Below are positions 23,221 through 35,201 of a stretch of DNA of 64,000 nt, one piece after another. Each line of letters starts with the position of its first letter. The stretch's first letter is position 1. The DNA is from Salvator merianae (Eukaryota > Chordata > Lepidosauria > Squamata > Teiidae): contig QVOM02000001.1 in NCBI GenBank assembly GCA_003586115.2, positions 18,641,723 through 18,705,722 on the forward strand. Direction: 5' to 3'. Both the position numbers and the translations under genes were made by a program. The notes under the pieces are model-generated. The model worked only from the letters and a program-made list of their open reading frames with translations, ran no database searches and was not told the origin of the DNA.

Positions 23221-25179
23221 GTATACTAGACCGTGTGCTTGTGTGCAGAGGGCACATGAGTGGATGGTTCAGTATACAATGGCCGAGATGCCTGGTGCCG
23301 TTTCCCTGGGCGCTCGGAAGCAGCATCGGAAGTGAACTGCCTCCAGTGCCTGGCCAGAACAGTCTCCTACAGCAACCACAGAGAGACATGGAAACATACT
23401 ATCAATTTGTCTTTGTTCTTCCGACCCACCTGTATTCACGCCTTGGTCCAGCAAGCTCTCACATCCCATTAGAGACTTTGCCCAGAAGTAGAGACGTCAT
23501 GTGTAATCTTTCTGTGACCACACCTATGAGTCTATAAGGATCTTGTTTCCACTGACTAATGGACAGATCGCTGTGTATATCCAGAAGGCAGAAGCAGGTG
23601 AACTTACGTTTTAAGAAAGGAGGCACCCACTCACTTATTTTAAAAAAGTATACCTCTGCATATGCAAGGAAACACCCACCAGTATGTTTTGCAGATGATG
23701 TAGACGTATGCTCGAAGTTTGACATGCTTGTGTATCTGTGTTCCTCAGCTGACCCTTGCAGACAAATGAACTACTCAGGGATGAATCTCACATCAGACTT
23801 TACTTTATTTTGGCTTTTAGTAGTGGCCTTGCCTTCTTGTTCTTCCCCATGTGGAAAATGCTGTGCCTTAAAAGGAGGAGGAAATGATACAGGAGGAGAA
23901 AATGTTCCCGTATAAAGACTAAGAGCTATAAGTTTCATCTGTAGTAACTTTGCAGTGCCAGAAATGAGTTGGCCACAAACCATACACAGATGGGCAGTTT
24001 GCTTGGCAACCAACAGGGAGAAGCTTTCAGAGGAAAGTAACCATACAGTTGCATCCCCTGCCTTCTCTTATCCCTTCCCCAAACCCTTTCAAGGTGTACA
24101 GGGTTGCAATATCAGACTTCATAACTGGGGGCTGACAGTGGCATGGATTGAAGGAATGTTTTTTAAGCAACTCCATACAAACATATAGGAAGCAAGGGTC
24201 ATCTGGCATTTACTGCTGTTTCAGAGGCTTTTCAAACTTCCAGTCTTTAGGGAAATACAATAATCGATCAGTTCATCTACTTTGAAATCCCAGCACACTC
24301 TAGTGATTTATAAACCAGATTTCTGTGACAGAAATAAGAAACTTAGAGCTCTTTTGGTGGGCATAGCATTGCTGCTCCCAGAAGCCAGCATGGACAATAA
24401 TCAGGTGTGGTGGAAATTGTAGATTAACACCATATAGAGGATCATATGCTCTTCACCTCTAGTTTATGGCATATAATATTTCACCTGCCCAACTTTACCT
24501 TGGCTATTTTTCCCCCTTATCATTGTCCCACCCAGAAGACTGAGATAGTGACCTGGAACGCACTCAAAATGCTTCAGGTATGCAGCACATAGGAACATTT
24601 CTTGAAGCAAGGCAGGTCTGTTTTGTGACAGTTTTTTCAGATTGCATTTATCTGCTTAGGCAAGAAGCCGCGATAAGTTCTCATAAAACCTGAAGGCTTT
24701 CTGGACCATGATTAAAATGTATTGTTTTAGGTTGTTTCTACCATTGTTCCATTCCTGTGATTTGATTTGGTTGCAAGATATAGAATGGAGGAATAAGAGG
24801 AAAGAATGCAAATAGCCACACAGGCCTTAAGCTTGGAGCTGTCATGGTGCCAGAGAGCACTCCAGCAGAAGACCACTTTAAAATTATTTGGCTGATTGAT
24901 AGCCTCTGCTTTGCATTGATGCCCTAACCTTTCAGCATACCTCAGTGTTGAGATGTGCAATGAGAATATCCCCCCCCCCAAAAAAAATCTTAAGATACTC
25001 TGCAGTTTGGAGGATTCTTTTCATTTTTCACTTCCTCTTTCAATAATGAATTTAGTGGGGATGTTCACAACACCTGCTCGGGCTGACACGGTCTTGGGGG
25101 AAAACCCAGCAGACCTAAATTGCATGTTACCATGCGGCTCGACACAACAATGGGTGGCCCCATGCTCCGGGCTTCGAGG

Positions 25180-25416
25180 AGGCTACTAGAATGGGTGCCT
25201 AGGTGCTGGCTTTAGGTTGGAGAGGCAGGCAGGATGCCTCTCAAGGCCATTTGCAGGGAGTCGAGAGCAGATGAAGGTTTTGCTTTTGTCTTCTGCTTGA
25301 GAATGCACAGAAGCAATTGGTAGGCCACTGTGTGAGACAAGATGCTGGACTAGATGGGCTGTGGCCTGATCCAGCAGGGCTCTTCTTAGGGTTTTGTGAG
25401 GGCTCTTCTTAGGGTT
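25180..25416 (+). mobile_element. CR1-type LINE 3' end (TTCTTATG-tail family)
   Basis: From GGCTACTAGAATGGGTGCC through GGCAGGATGCCTCTCAAGG and GATGCTGGACTAGATGGG to GATCCAGCAGGGCTCTTCTTAGG. The last about 20 bases are duplicated (GGGCTCTTCTTAGGGTTT occurs twice). Same family as 5597-5863. Confidence 0.8.
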
Positions 25417-25642
25417 TAGCTACAGTGAGCGTGGGAGGGAAATATTTTAAACAAATAGAGATGGCATTTTGAACATCCCCAGTACTTACTCTAGTAAAAT
25501 TATGGAGAATAAACTTTTGGAGAAAATTATTCAAAGAATGTTCTTCTGACCAATAAACAGAGATTAGCCTAGTTCCCAGACAATATTCTCTGGAGAAACT
25601 GCCCACTCACCTTAACCTCCATATGCTCTTTCCTTTCAACAG

Positions 25643-25835
25643 TGGCAAGCAATTTCCCTGACGGTGATCGAAAAGGTGCAGATTGCAGCCATCATCCTGG
25701 GTTCTCTCTTTCTCATTGCCAGTATCTCATGGCTCATCTGGTCATCTCTCAGCCCTTCGGCCAAATGGCAACGGCAGGACCTGCTCTTCCAGATCTGCTA
25801 CGGGATGTACGGCTTTATGGACATTGTTTGTATAG
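25643..25835 (+). CDS. MARCHF9: MARCHF9 coding exon 3 (transmembrane region)
   Basis: This 193-base exon begins [17 protein letters not shown] and ends FMDIVCI plus one base of a split glycine codon. The acceptor is CAACAG and the donor is GTGAGA. Residues about 13-33 form a hydrophobic helix rich in I, L, S and W, the first transmembrane segment. After a short loop ([13 protein letters not shown]) the second membrane helix starts at LLFQICYG and crosses into the next exon. Two closely spaced membrane helices after the RING-CH domain are the standard MARCH topology, with the RING-CH domain and C-terminal tail both cytosolic. The sequence agrees closely with vertebrate MARCHF9 and MARCHF4 as I remember them. 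Intron 2 upstream is 3931 bases. Confidence 0.95.
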
Positions 25836-26599
25836 GTGAGAGCTTCCTTTTGGGTTCCTTGAGATAAAGACTGGAAGGTTCTTGTTTGTTCTACCTAGTA
25901 GCCAGAGCTAGATTGAAAAACACAAGGAAAACAGTCTCTTGCTCACGGTGGAGTTCTCCTTTGCAACTTGATGCAAGAGAGTTTTGGAGTGGGTTTCAGA
26001 ATATTTTTTAACCGTTAGAGAAATCCTCCTCAGATATAGGGCCAATTGGGAACAGGATTTGGAGCTCAGTAACAGAGTAGGTGCAGTTTAGAATGGATTG
26101 TGAAGGCTTCCATTGAGGTCAAAAAGCAGTTCTCGTAGCAGTTGTTTGTGATCATTACATCTTGCTACTACTTTCTACGACTTCTTTCCTGCTCCATGCT
26201 CGGTGGCATTTTTAAATAGTTCTGCAAACGTCTTTAAACTAGAAAACTCCTTCTATTCCTGGACCAAAATTTATATTGCATTCAGAGTTTGCATCTGGAG
26301 AATGTAAGCTTGATGCTTCTCTTCGGATGTGAAGATGGGAAAGAATTTCCAGTATCTGCCAATAACTTAAACAGAAACTGAAACAGGATGAAGAATATTT
26401 CTGTTTAATTAGGTACTGGGCTCCAATTTCTTGCATAGGTCCTTTTTCTTCCCTGAGGGGGGAAAATGAATAAATACTTCTGCTGTGCTACTATATTTAA
26501 TTCATGTAAGATGTAAAATTTAATTATTCTTGATAGAAAGCAGCCCTAACTTGATCCTAGAATCTGTATTTAGTACTAGTGATGGCCCTGAATCATACA

Positions 26600-27345
26600 T
26601 AATAGTAGAAAATTTGAAGCTCAGGTGGAGGCAGTGGCCAAGAGTGCCTACTTCCAGCTCCAGCTGGTTTACCAGTTGTGAGCCTTTCTGGATAGAGATG
26701 ATTTGGCCCCAGTAATCCATGCTTTGGTAATTTCCAGATTGGACTATTGTAATATGCTCTGTGTGGGGCTACCCTTGAAGATAGTTCAGAAGTTGCAGTT
26801 GGTGCAGAATATGTCAACAAGACTGCTAGCTGGTTACTATTGACTGGATACACATCATGCCAGTTCTAAAAGAACTGCATTGATTGCCAGTTCACTAACA
26901 AACCCAATTCAGGGTGCTAACCTTAGCCTATAAGGCCCTAAATGACTTGGGCCCCAACAATCTAAAGGAATCTCTTCTCCCATATCAACCTGCCCGTGTC
27001 TTAAGAGATGTAGGGGAGGCCCTCTTGGTTGTACCATCACCTTCACTAGCTAAGGGGATGGGTACCCTGAATAGGACCTTCTCAGTGGCAGCCCCCAGGT
27101 TATGGAATAGCCTCCCTCCTGAGATGCACCAGGTGTCTTCACAATATATGTTTAGTAAACTAGAGAAGACCCATCTATTCTCCCTGGCCTTTGGCTGAAG
27201 AAACAGCTTCCCCTCCCTATTTTCAGGCACTGTTATTGTTTTAGTGGGCTTATTTTAAATGTTGCTTTTACTGCTGTAGCCAGCCCTGAGACCTTTGGGG
27301 TATACAGCAGGATAAAAATAGAAGTAAACAAAATAAAAGAAATAA
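26600..27345 (+). mobile_element. L2/CR1-like LINE 3' end with ORF2 tail
   Basis: This 5'-truncated element encodes the end of a non-LTR reverse transcriptase: LDYCNMLCVGLPLK near 26735-26780, then KALNDLGPNNLKESLLPYQP and APRLWNSLPPEM near 27090-27125, closing with KTHLFSLAFG before a stop at 27196-27198. The 3' UTR has CAGCCCTGAGACC and an A-rich AAATAAAAGAAATAAAG tail. The fragment is interrupted by stops and frame changes before 26914. It lies in sense orientation in MARCHF9 intron 3. Confidence 0.75.
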
Positions 27346-27529
27346 AGATAGGAAGGTTTTGTGATTATGTGTAAAGTGCCTTTAGTTTGCACTAAACTGG
27401 TGGCAATCCCTGCATGTTTAAGGATAGAGAGATATACAATAATATATAGTAGCTGAGCAGCAGCAGTAGTTACAGCAGTAGTGAAACAATCTCGTGTTGT
27501 GGCTGGAGTGCTGAAGTTCTGGAGTGAAT

Positions 27530-27640
27530 TTATTTATTTCATCATTTATTTATAACATTTGTATCCCACCCTTCACTCAGAGATCCCAGGGTGGGTCACA
27601 ACGTCCAATAAAACAAACACTAAAACACATTTAAAACATA
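27530..27640 (-). mobile_element. LINE 3'-end fragment
   Basis: TTATTTATTTCATCATTTATTT, then TATCCCACCCTTCACTC and GATCCCAGGGTGGGTCACA, is the inverted L2/CR1-like LINE end. Confidence 0.55.
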
Positions 27641-29589
27641 ACCCATCCATTGATGGCAACATATTCAAATCATACTCAATAATGAAAGCTCATTTGATAC
27701 TCTTGGGCCAGTTGGGGGCTGCGTCCAGACAGGGTCAAAAACCTGTAATTATTTTGGAATTGTACCTGATTTGCTGGATTATTGTTATTCTGGTGTTATT
27801 CTGGTAAAATTAACTATCATAGCGCAATATCCTGTTACTCTGCAATGGCACCTCTGTCTGGATTACTGCGCAGGAAGTACAGCGAGAGTTCAGTGTGAGT
27901 TATTGCTGCCCAGAAATACGTCATGTGATGTTATTGATTACCTGTATGGTGTGACAGGAGGGTTAAGTGATGTGGAAAGAAAATTTCACAGCTGTATCGT
28001 CACTCTGCTGCTGCAGCAAATGTTAAAATGCAGAGTAGAGACCTAATGTCTAGACAATGAGTGATAATTCTGGATGTGCTTTATAACAGTAAATCGATAA
28101 ATTATGGAATAAATAAGTGATATCTGGAGGTGGCCACTGCCTCACGGTCTAACCTTCTTTACAGAACTGTTGTGAGGGCAAAATAAAGAGGAGAAAACTG
28201 ATGTTTGCTTTTTCAGCTTTCTGAAAGAAAACTGAGGTATAGAAATATAAATACAGAAATAAATGATTTTAGTGCAAGAAATATAACTGTAAAAATTTCA
28301 TTGATGCTTCCTTTCTTTATGTCCAAACCATCTTGATAAACATTTCCAGTTATTAGCAAAAACAAGCATAATGATAACTAAAACTACAGTTTCCCCATGT
28401 AGAACACTGTGGTCTCACTCATGCAAAACCACTGAGCAATACAAACCCCTGTAATGCAAATGATAGCCACCTGTAGAAAAAGGAAGAGAGTGGGTTAACC
28501 ATGGAGGCCCAGTTTGCCAGTGTAGATGCTACAGAGACAAAATCACACATATTGCACATTTCTGGAATTACATTAAACAGGAGTATTTATTTTATACTGA
28601 TGGTGTGAAAACAAAACTGTCATATGAGGGACAACTGTAACTGACTTTAAGAAGAAGAACAGGAATAAGAGGAAAACAATAGGAAAACGCTGAGGGGTTG
28701 AATACAACTTAAGGGAGAGAGCCATTTTGCCGTTTTTATTGGTCTTTTTTGTTTAAAGAATTACATTGCAACTCTGTATTGCATCTTTTCTTTTCTTATC
28801 CTGTATTGTTCGTAGTAAAGTATTTTTGTGTCCTAAAATCTAGCATTTTGCCACTTAGTGGCTGCTATGATATTGTCCGCTGGTATTCTGTGTTATTTTG
28901 AGATTGCTTGATACGTGTGTCTTAAAAGAAGAACTCTAGAGTCTAAATTTAACTCTGCTTTTAAGTGAAGCTTTTAACTTGCATACCATTCTCTGAGACA
29001 TTAGTCTCCCTGCCTCTCAAAAATCCTCTTATTGTTCTTTTTGTGCTGTTCATAAGACAAGTTTGTTCAGGTTAAGTGAAACTAGTTTGAGCTTGTTCAT
29101 ATCTCTAATCTATTATTGCTGGTAGTCTGTGCTGGTTTTTGTAATTGATAATCTACTTCTATCAAGTTTTTGAAGCCCATTTGGAAACAAACTGCCCCAT
29201 TGCCGCCTGCAATTGTCAGATTAAACCTCCTTTGCCATTCTTAATACTCAGGAGAGTCTCCTGTAGCTCTATTATTATGTGTTTTAAATAATAGTCCTTT
29301 AGAATGATAGTCAGAGAGTGGCCTCATTACCTTACAATGTTCCTGCCCTGTTGTGATGCGATTTTTAATCGGCACATAATCAAGAGATTAGGGATATCGA
29401 GTCAAGAATGGTTTTCATGCTACCTTTAGTCCCGGTTCCACTTTTGGCTTTTTTTTAGTAAGGCCAACTCCAGATGCTGACCAAATATTGCAGCAGCAAG
29501 TAATATGTTGGAGAGAAGCCTCTCTGGAAATATCGCTTGTTGCCTAGACCACATGGGGACTCACGCTGTTTGTGCATGTTTTAGTGATG

Positions 29590-29650
29590 TAGACGTCTGG
29601 GTATTTCACCAGTGTGAAATACCAGTGTGAAATACCCAGATGTGCATGTC
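29590..29650. repeat. Short inverted repeat (GGGTATTTCAC hairpin)
   Basis: TCTGGGTATTTCAC is followed by GTGTGAAATACC and then GTGTGAAATACCCAGATG. The outer arms pair over about 16 bases, with the GTGTGAAATACC unit duplicated on the right arm. Confidence 0.7.
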
Positions 29651-30501
29651 ACCAACACTGCACGTGCGCAGCCATCTTTTTCAGTCCCTGCATATGCACG
29701 GTAGCCAGAGTGACAATGATAGCTCCAGCTGGAAGGTAAGTAATAACATTATTTTGAGGGTCGGGTTTTCCCACAACAGGTGTTGCACATTTTAGAGGGG
29801 ATATAGCAGAGCTTTGGGGGGTTGCCACATATATGTTTGGCAATACCACCATAGCACAGCCATAATGGTGCTATATTTCCCTTGTCTGGACAAGGGAAAA
29901 GAAGCCAAGTACTGCTCCTGAGGTTGTTATTTATCTTCTTAGGATGAGGGCTTATGCTTACTGCAACTATAGTGTATGCCACTTTCATATTTACGCTATG
30001 AGCAAACTTAATACGTATCTCAAGACATTTGGAAGAGTTTGGAATTTGGTAAAAGCAAAACTTATTTGGAAACAAGAAGTTGGTCAGAGACCTAGGCAAA
30101 TACTCAAAACTCCAAAATTACAGAGAGATTTCAGATGTGTTGGTTGAGAGTTTCTCCTTAAAAATTTTGAACCTGTCACTTTGCTCCTATTTAGAAGGAG
30201 GTTGCTATTAGAGGACAGCTATTTATTTTCGTTTGTAAGCATGTTTGTGGGCAGCAGTGCTGCAACTTAAAAACTACTGCATTTCTCATAAACTCTTTCT
30301 GCAACTACCTTGGATGACAATGATTTCTTTGTGAAAGGTTTGTAAACTCTGTGCACCCTTGTATCAGCTTGTCAGAATTTTCTTTCTGCCCATCTGCGGG
30401 TCTATCTGCAACTAACTTTTAATCAGCAAAGTAACAAGCTGGGTTTTTTCAGTATCACCTAATTCAGTAAAACCACCTTTGGTTAAACAATGTGGGAAAA
30501 A

Positions 30502-30974
30502 GGCCCTTTCCACATTGGGCAGTAGATGGACCAGGGTCTGGTCTAGGCCTCTGTCTCCCACATGCTAGTGTGGGATAGCAGAACCCCCACCTCATCATTC
30601 TCCGTCCGCACTGGACAATGTATGGACTGGGCTAGGGTACCCCAAATGGCATCCTAGCCCAGTATAGCTGTAGACATCAACATTGAGGTCTGCTGTCAGC
30701 CAGCATGGATGGCCTGCCTCCATGGTCTGGTATATTACAAGGGACCCTTTTTGGTGGCACTCCAGGGAGTGGATCTGGTTCGAAAATAGCCGGATTGGGA
30801 ACTTTCATTCCCAGGCTTCAGAGCCTCAGTGCTGCCTCCAAAGGCTCTCCAGAGGCAGTCCCAGCCTTCCAAATGCAAATGGCCCTGTTCCACTCCAGCT
30901 TGGACAGGTTGTATATCCCAGGACAGGACAGCTTGTTCTGTCCCGGGATACAAAGTTCCAGTGCGGAAATGACC
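30502..30974. mobile_element. GGGCC-type MITE, interior type A4
   Basis: The ends GGCCCTTTCCACATTGGG and CCAGTGCGGAAATGACC are imperfect inverted repeats. The interior contains TTTGGTGGCACTCCAGGG and GGAACTTTCATTCCCAGGC, shared with 31884, 33293 and 39169. Confidence 0.6.
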
Positions 30975-31883
30975 AAAGTGACTAGACAGTTTCCTGATTT
31001 ATTCTCTTGCTCTAAAGGTAGACTGAAGCTGGATTAAAACTTAAGTGTAGATGGTCCTAAATTCCTCTCTAAAATTATTTAACCTTTCAAAGATACATTG
31101 GACGGTATCTGCAGTCAGATTACGAGGAATAAAACAAAGGCAACTTCAGAATTGGCCCTTGGCACAATTCTCCATAAAAGATACAAATCAGTTAGCAGTG
31201 ATCCCTGCCTCTAAGAATAGTCCTTAGCAGTTCAAATTTTTTTCCTCTGGTAGATTTCTAGGCTTTACTGCTCGATAGCTGAGCCTTGAAAACCTGGCAA
31301 AGCGCTGTAGATTCTGATAGAACAAGGATAGCAGAAGCCCGTACCCATCATGTATCTCAGCTTTCATTTATTCATTGTTGATTTATGTAAGGACCATCGG
31401 GAATATTTCACTTAAGGAAACAAAATGTTAAGATTCTCTGTGTAGTGCAGCCAGAAATTGTTGCTCGATGCTTACCACATTAAAAATAACAACGGCACAA
31501 ATGATATTAATTACATGCTGCCATAATACCCAAATTAGTCACAGACTAATGAAATATTTCTGATATGACCCTCAGAGCTAAACACATGGTCTCTCCCTGC
31601 GGGAGGAGGAGCCGTCTGTCATTTCGGCTGGCATGTCATTGTATACTTTACTAACCATCCAGGCTGCCTCCTTTGCCCACTGTCACCCATTGCCACAACC
31701 TTCTGGTTCTCTCTTCCCCATCACTTCTGCTTCCTCGCAGTGTGCCAAGCAATCTATGGTGACATTCAGCTTCGGTCAGCCAGTCCCTAGCACTTAAATT
31801 CCTTTGAAAATGACCAGCATTGTGACTGGTGTGTGTGTGTGTGGGGGGGAATAGAAAGAAGCCTGAGTATTGAAAAAAACTGT

Positions 31884-32389
31884 GAGCCTTTCTGCACTTA
31901 ACTGTGCAAAGATCCGGAAGAGGCAATCCGGATCACACAGTCTGTCCCACAGATGGGACGGATTGCCCTTAGATAGGAACAGTGCCATCTGCATGGCGAA
32001 GTGTGTTCCTCCTCACTGATCCCAAAGTTCACACGAGCTTTGGAGCCAGCTTCTGCAAGCTCTGACAGCCAGGAATGAAAGTTCATGGCCTCAGAGCCCC
32101 CAGGGAACCCATTTTGGTGGTGTCCCTTGATGTTCTGCTGAAATCGGTCCCCCAGTAAACTGGAGCACAGAGGCATGTGCCTTCTGCAAGTCTCTGCAAT
32201 CCAGATTATCCACTGCTAGTATGCTGGTATTGAGGTCCACCCGTGATCTGGATCTGGACCCTCCCGATCCGGATTACTCTCTGTGAGGTGCAGACAGAGC
32301 ATACTAGAAGGAGGAATGTACTAGAAGAGGTCCTGAAGATGTCCACTCTGCCATTTGGTCCAGAATTGAGATAAGTACAGAACGGCCCT
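31884..32389. mobile_element. GGGCC-type MITE, interior type A4
   Basis: The ends GAGCCTTTCTGCACTTA and TAAGTACAGAACGGCCC are imperfect inverted repeats. The interior carries the inverted equivalents of the A4 blocks (GGAATGAAAGTTCATGGCC, CCATTTTGGTGGTG). Confidence 0.55.
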
Positions 32390-32629
32390 CTGGTTGGGAA
32401 ACACTGAGAGCCAGGAATACACACAAGGGTCCACACACCCGGAAAAGTGGGTTGAACACTGCATTTGATCAACAGTAACAGTGACGTGTCTCAGAGCTGT
32501 GCATAGCAAACAACTTTACAGGGACTTGGAGGAAGGCCTACATTTTCTCATGGTATGTAACACTTAAAAAACAAAAATAAGTTATTGTACCCTGACGTTA
32601 TACAGATTTTTCTATGGCAGCTATATCCT

Positions 32630-32740
32630 ATCTTTCTTTCTGAATTTTATCCTTGCAATGACCCTATGAGGTAGGTTATGTTAAGAGGCATTGACTGACC
32701 AAAAGCCTCCCAGTGTGTTTCCATGACTACGCTATACTAC
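32630..32740. repeat. Dispersed SINE/LINE-like fragment
   Basis: TTGCAATGACCCTATGAGGTAGGTTATG recalls a widespread sauropsid repeat ('caaccctgtgaggtaggttaggctgagag'). A better copy is at 50335-50540. Confidence 0.35.
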
Positions 32741-33292
32741 ACTGGCCTTCTGGAAGTGCAGAGTTTTGATTATGCTCTCATTCGCATAATATTTGGCAGC
32801 TAATACTGCTGTACAAATAATCTGCTTCTGTATTACTAGTTTTTCCACTGTGTACATGTGCAGTTGTACTCTTTTCCCTAATACCGGTTTGCAGCTTTAT
32901 TTATGTTTTGATTTTAGTTGTATTTTTATACTGTGTTTAAATTATGTAACCTACCCTCAAAACATTTGTTATAGGATGGAAAATAAATGCAATAATCAAA
33001 CTTTCTAGCACCTCTGGGCTCTGGGGCAGCCAGTAAAACACAGAGGGCAGGGTGGTGCCATGCCAAGTGGTGTAACATTTGAAGTGTTTTCCTTTTCCCC
33101 AGCCTAGTTTTGAACTAGAACTGACTGCATTGCAGGAGTTCTCTGAGCTGAACCTTCTTTCTGTAGAAGTTTCACCACCGGGCTACATCGCATCATCAGG
33201 CAAATGTTTTGTTTCTTGGTTGTTGGTGGTGTATATAGCAGCTGGTCCTCTGTGTTTCTTGCATGTGGTGGGAAAATGAGTTATTTTTCCTT

Positions 33293-33892
33293 GTGCCTTT
33301 CTGCACTTACCTTGCCTGATCTGAACCGGTGAGTCTGGACTGGCAAGGCCCGCTGGTATGGACCATGGCAAGGTGTGGTCTGGATCAGTGCCATCTGTAC
33401 ACGCTTTGGGAACAGCTTCAAGGGCTCTGAAGGAATGAAAGTTTCTAGCCTTGGAGCCCTGGGGAACTCATTTTGGTGACACGCTTTGGTGCACTGCCAA
33501 AATGGATCTCCTGGTAGTCCAGAAAATGGAGGCGTGCCAGGTGGAAGGGACATCCTGTATTATGCAGTGAGGCCTACTGGCATACTAATGGGTCTATGGG
33601 GCAGCAGTTCAGGAAGTGCAATCAGAAGTATAGTGTGCCACTGAAAAGAGCCCTCTGGGAACTCTGGGAACTCCAAAGGCCAGGAACTTTTGTTCACAGC
33701 CTTCAATGGCTAGGTACCAGCTATGAGGGCTGAGCCCCGTGTTCAGAGTTGGTGGCCAGAGCTGGGACAGCATGGGCCATCTGAAATGTGAAAGACTTTA
33801 TCTCACCCACCCTTGCGTGGGACAGGTTGCATAGCCTGGGCCAGGGCATCCTTCCCTGGCCTGGGATAATGACAGTAAGTGCAGAAATGGCC
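33293..33892. mobile_element. GGGCC-type MITE, interior type A4, longest copy
   Basis: The ends GTGCCTTTCTGCACTTACC and AGTAAGTGCAGAAATGGCC are inverted repeats, and TAA follows on the right. The interior contains GGAATGAAAGTTTCTAGCC, CATTTTGGTGACACGC and CAAAATGGATCTCC. At 600 bases it is the longest clean copy, yet has no long frame. Confidence 0.65.
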
Positions 33893-33962
33893 TAATTAGA
33901 TTCGTTGCTGGTCTTTTCTTTGTTTCCTCTGAAGTAGTATCCTGTGTGGAGTTCAGATTTTG

Positions 33963-34143
33963 GGGCCCTTTCTGCACTGGGCCTTATTCCATACGATATT
34001 CTGGAATAGGAGCCTGCTGTCTCTGTGCTAGCACAGCTTAAAGCAGGTCCCAGGCAGGATCTGCTATAGTCGGCACCATTATGTGGATGGCAGGCTCCTA
34101 GTCTGAAATATAATCCAAAATAAGGCCCAGTGCAGAAAGGGCC
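33963..34143. mobile_element. GGGCC-TIR MITE, short type A3
   Basis: The ends GGCCCTTTCTGCACTGGGCC and GGCCCAGTGCAGAAAGGGCC pair perfectly over 20 bases. Subterminal sequences also pair. About 180 bases long and almost entirely foldable. Confidence 0.8.
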
Positions 34144-34185
34144 TTTGTCTTTTAGATTTGATTCATAGTTAGGGTCTATTTCTAT

Positions 34186-34365
34186 GGCTCTTGCTGCACT
34201 TTGCCTTATTGTGGATTATATCCCAGAATAGGGACCTGCTATCCACATGCTAGTGCAAACTATTAAAGGTCCTGCCCAGGGCCTTCCTTAGTCTGCACTA
34301 GCATGCAGATGGCAGGTCCCTGTTCTGAGATAAAATCTGGAATAAGTCCAAGTGCAGAAAGGGCC
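34186..34365. mobile_element. GGGCC-TIR MITE, short type A3, flanked by TAT
   Basis: The ends GGCTCTTGCTGCACTTTGCC and AGTGCAGAAAGGGCC pair imperfectly. TAT immediately precedes and follows the element, a possible 3-base target duplication. The interior is nearly identical to 15744-15917, including CACATGCTAGTGCAAACTA. Confidence 0.75.
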
Positions 34366-34368
34366 TAT

Positions 34369-34721
34369 ATGTCTCTTGATAGCCAATTTAGTCAAATGCC
34401 AGTCTTCTAGCAATTCTCTTGCTGTCTTTGATTTGGAATGTTCTAGTATTTCTCCAGTTCTCCAGTTGAATTTGTGGTTAATTTCATCTGTATGTAGGGC
34501 AACTAATGATTTTTCATCATTTTTTATAGCTAGTTGGTATTCATGGATATGTTCTTCTAGGCTTCTGCTAATTTGTCCTACAAAATGGTGTTTACGCTTT
34601 GCATTTTATGCGGAGACCAATCCAGTTTTGTCTTCTTTTGCTACTGGATCTTTGCGTTTGCTTAATATGTTCTGAAGGGCTTTAGTTGGAGAGGTTGTCA
34701 TTGTCTGTTGGTTGTTTCTGA
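34369..34721 (-). pseudogene. Penelope-like element, GIY-YIG endonuclease part (broken)
   Basis: Read on the minus strand this continues the element from 35202. It encodes KALQNILSKRKDPVAKEDK, then KHHFVGQISRSLEEHIHEYQ, HKFNWRTGEILEH and ARELLEDWH. The order (a FVGQ-x-SRSL core in place of Y[IV]G-x-T-x-RSL, an H-x-FNW segment, then a conserved E) is that of the GIY-YIG endonuclease of Penelope-like retroelements, from family knowledge. An in-frame stop lies just before the endonuclease core (VSA-stop-NAK). This part is separated from the reverse transcriptase by a MITE at 34722-35201, so the element is dead. Confidence 0.75.
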
Positions 34722-35201
34722 GGGCGTTTTTGCACTTGCCACGTTAGCATAACTATCCTGTTCTAATGTAGAATGGACCACGCAGCACAGACACCATTCA
34801 CCCTGTGAGGCCCCAGACAGAAATACCAGCAGGATACCAGCATTTGCATTGCAAATACTGGTACCCTGCGCCGGATCTTCACCATGACAGCAGCTGGGAA
34901 GTGACCAGCAGCAACGTGGATCATGCAGGCGTGCACAGGCATGATTGCACAATCATATAGGTAGAGCTGCGGCATGCCATGTGGCTGTGCATTCGCACAT
35001 GGAAGCAGGCGTGAATGCACTTGACCAGAAGCCGGCTAGTTGCTCCTGGTCAAATTGTGGAGCACAATTTAGTGTTCCAAAGCTTGCCACAGTCAGGAAC
35101 AGCTGAAGTCTGCTCCCGATCGCGTGGGCCTGTGAGAAGTGTGAGACACTTGGCTAGTGAAAGCACCTGGCACTCGCTAGCTTAAAGTGCAAACAGGCCC
35201 T
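34722..35201. mobile_element. GGGCC-TIR MITE, type A2, inserted in the Penelope-like element
   Basis: Starts GGGCGTTTTTGCACTTGCC and ends TTAAAGTGCAAACAGGCCC. TGA precedes and TAA follows, compatible with a 3-base target duplication that has since mutated once. Removing the 480-base element plus three bases keeps the Penelope frame open across the junction. The interior matches 15965-16257 in inverted orientation. Confidence 0.75.

Larger units (their letters stand above)
21712..25642 (+). other. MARCHF9: MARCHF9 intron 2
   Basis: Bounded by a GTAAGC donor and a CAACAG acceptor. It contains a possible antisense retroelement 3' end (22540-22790), a diverged MITE-like block starting at 22984, a C-run followed by an A-run at 24971-24987, and a CR1-type LINE tail at 25180-25416. 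The remaining 21740-22530 and 23550-24960 show no coding signal I trust. Confidence 0.85.

Noticed and set aside
24971..24987. C-run then A-run as a regulatory or structural signal
   Set aside because: Simple homopolymers, likely error-prone, with no context.
25836..25863. Read-through of MARCHF9 exon 3
   Set aside because: The frame continues nine codons beyond a GTGAGA donor to a stop, but the split glycine codon and continuity with LIIHEG at 41806 support splicing.
34352..34675. Plus-strand open frame of 107 codons
   Set aside because: It is the antisense shadow of the Penelope-like endonuclease on the minus strand.
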